From positions 1 to 31,352 of the forward strand of contig JBHGBF010000033.1 in NCBI GenBank assembly GCA_041946865.1: a DNA stretch of 31,352 nt. The letters run 5' to 3'. The notes below the pieces were generated by a model, which saw only the letters and a list, made by a program, of their open reading frames with translations, was not told where the DNA came from and did not search any database. The translations under genes and the position numbers were made by a program. The DNA comes from RPQK01 sp041946865. GTDB lineage: Bacteria; Acidobacteriota; UBA6911; RPQK01. The stretch's first letter is position 1. Each line of letters starts with the position of its first letter. Positions 30,897-31,352 of the stretch are shown here, in pieces.

Positions 30897-31352
30897 ATGG
30901 ATACTGGCGAGCGCAAGAAAATCCGCAGCCACCGAGATTGGGAGGTTTACAGGAAGGCTTTTGAGGCGGCAATGGACATTTTTCAAGGTTTCGAAGAGTT
31001 TCCCGAGGGAAGAAACCTGCTCTCTAACTGATCAGATCAGACGTTCGTCCCGCAGTGTGTGTTCGAACTTCGGGGAGGCCTGGCGCAAACGTCGTTACGA
31101 AGCACATTTCATAAGTAAACTTTCCGATGCGGAAGCAGAAGCGGCGGAAACCCATGTGGATTGAGTTCACGGCCGCCTGCAAATACATTGGCGAGGCACG
31201 CGCGAGAGAACTGTATGAGACATACGACGAGATCTTGAGGATCGTTGGGATGATCAATCATCCCCTGGACTTTGGCGAAAGTATACAGATGAATCAAGTA
31301 ACCGCTCAGTTTTCTGCGAGCGAAGCGGCAGGCGCTTTTGGAGTTCATCATG
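30897..31352 (+). pseudogene. Four-helix-bundle (23S rRNA IVS/S23-type) protein gene, twice frameshifted
   Basis: The ATG at 30897 opens a frame reading SHRDWEVYRKAFEAAMDI. The family continues in the +1 frame after the T5 run near 30979-30983 (SKSFPREETCSLTDQIRRSS, then CSNFGEAWRKRRYEAHFISK) up to TGA at 31162-31164. A second shift near 31155 restores IEFTAACKYIGEARARELYETYDEILRIVG in another frame, which stays open to the window edge. Joined, the three pieces give the ~125-residue fold typical of TIGR02436 four-helix-bundle proteins, found in 23S rRNA intervening sequences and as stand-alone copies. Two shifts argue for decay rather than a single sequencing error. The 35-bp end repeat lies at its 3' end. 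Confidence 0.8.
31263..31297 (+). repeat. Right copy of the 35-bp inverted repeat shared with the left window end
   Basis: This is a perfect reverse complement of 21-55. It lies within the 3' part of the IVS/S23 pseudogene, encoding LDFGESIQMNQ in its third frame. Beyond the repeat a short word, AACCGCT, is also shared at nearly the same offset on both sides, hinting that a longer, more diverged repeat continues outwards. Confidence 0.85.

Noticed and set aside
1..31352. CRISPR array, tRNA, rRNA, transposase or phage genes
   Set aside because: No regularly spaced repeats, cloverleaf-like sequences, rRNA words or integrase/transposase motifs were found on either strand.

Overview
The window is a 31,352-bp GC-rich bacterial chromosomal segment with dense, ordinary bacterial gene structure. 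I see no rRNA, tRNA, CRISPR array, phage gene or transposase gene. Three things suggest a soil or subsurface Acidobacteriota-like organism: a polytopic protein of the HDEFS/LLLADT...NP.HP.W.HFE type, which I associate with that phylum; a PPSGG-type hairpin repeat; and stand-alone 23S-IVS (four-helix-bundle) gene remnants. This placement is an inference and was not tested by any search.

Left third (1-7290). maf (minus) diverges from a classical AAA ATPase (plus). A minus-strand block then reads radA -> PIN/TRAM membrane protein -> ispD -> ispF -> inositol-monophosphatase-type gene -> zinc-finger anti-sigma-like gene. PIN/TRAM, ispD and ispF are joined by 4-nt stop/start overlaps. A good sigma70-type promoter for them lies over the 3' end of radA. 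This block supplies isoprenoid precursors (MEP pathway) and DNA repair.

Middle (7448-16244). Four plus-strand polytopic membrane proteins with GT-C-like features (one GT87/DUF2029, two mutually similar WWHL-motif proteins, one HDEFS-type) are interrupted by an OmpR-type response regulator and a long hairpin repeat. Facing them on the minus strand is a pair: a terpenoid-cyclase-fold repeat protein overlapping a Tat-exported DUF362 protein.

Right-middle (16558-27656). This is a Tad/Flp pilus locus in the order flp, tadE-like, tadE-like, cpaB, cpaC, tadG-like, cpaE, cpaF, tadB, tadC, a possible 27-residue membrane peptide, and a TPR protein with C-terminal membrane helices. A strong RNA hairpin separates the pilin from the rest. 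No prepilin peptidase is in the window. A membrane sensor kinase follows convergently on the minus strand. The only response regulator in the window is 16.5 kb away, on the other side of the pilus locus.

Right end (29344-31352). An EVE-domain gene diverges from an amidohydrolase. Then come octamer repeats and a twice-frameshifted IVS/S23 four-helix-bundle pseudogene. A perfect 35-bp sequence inside that pseudogene recurs in inverted orientation at positions 21-55, so both window edges carry the same repeat.
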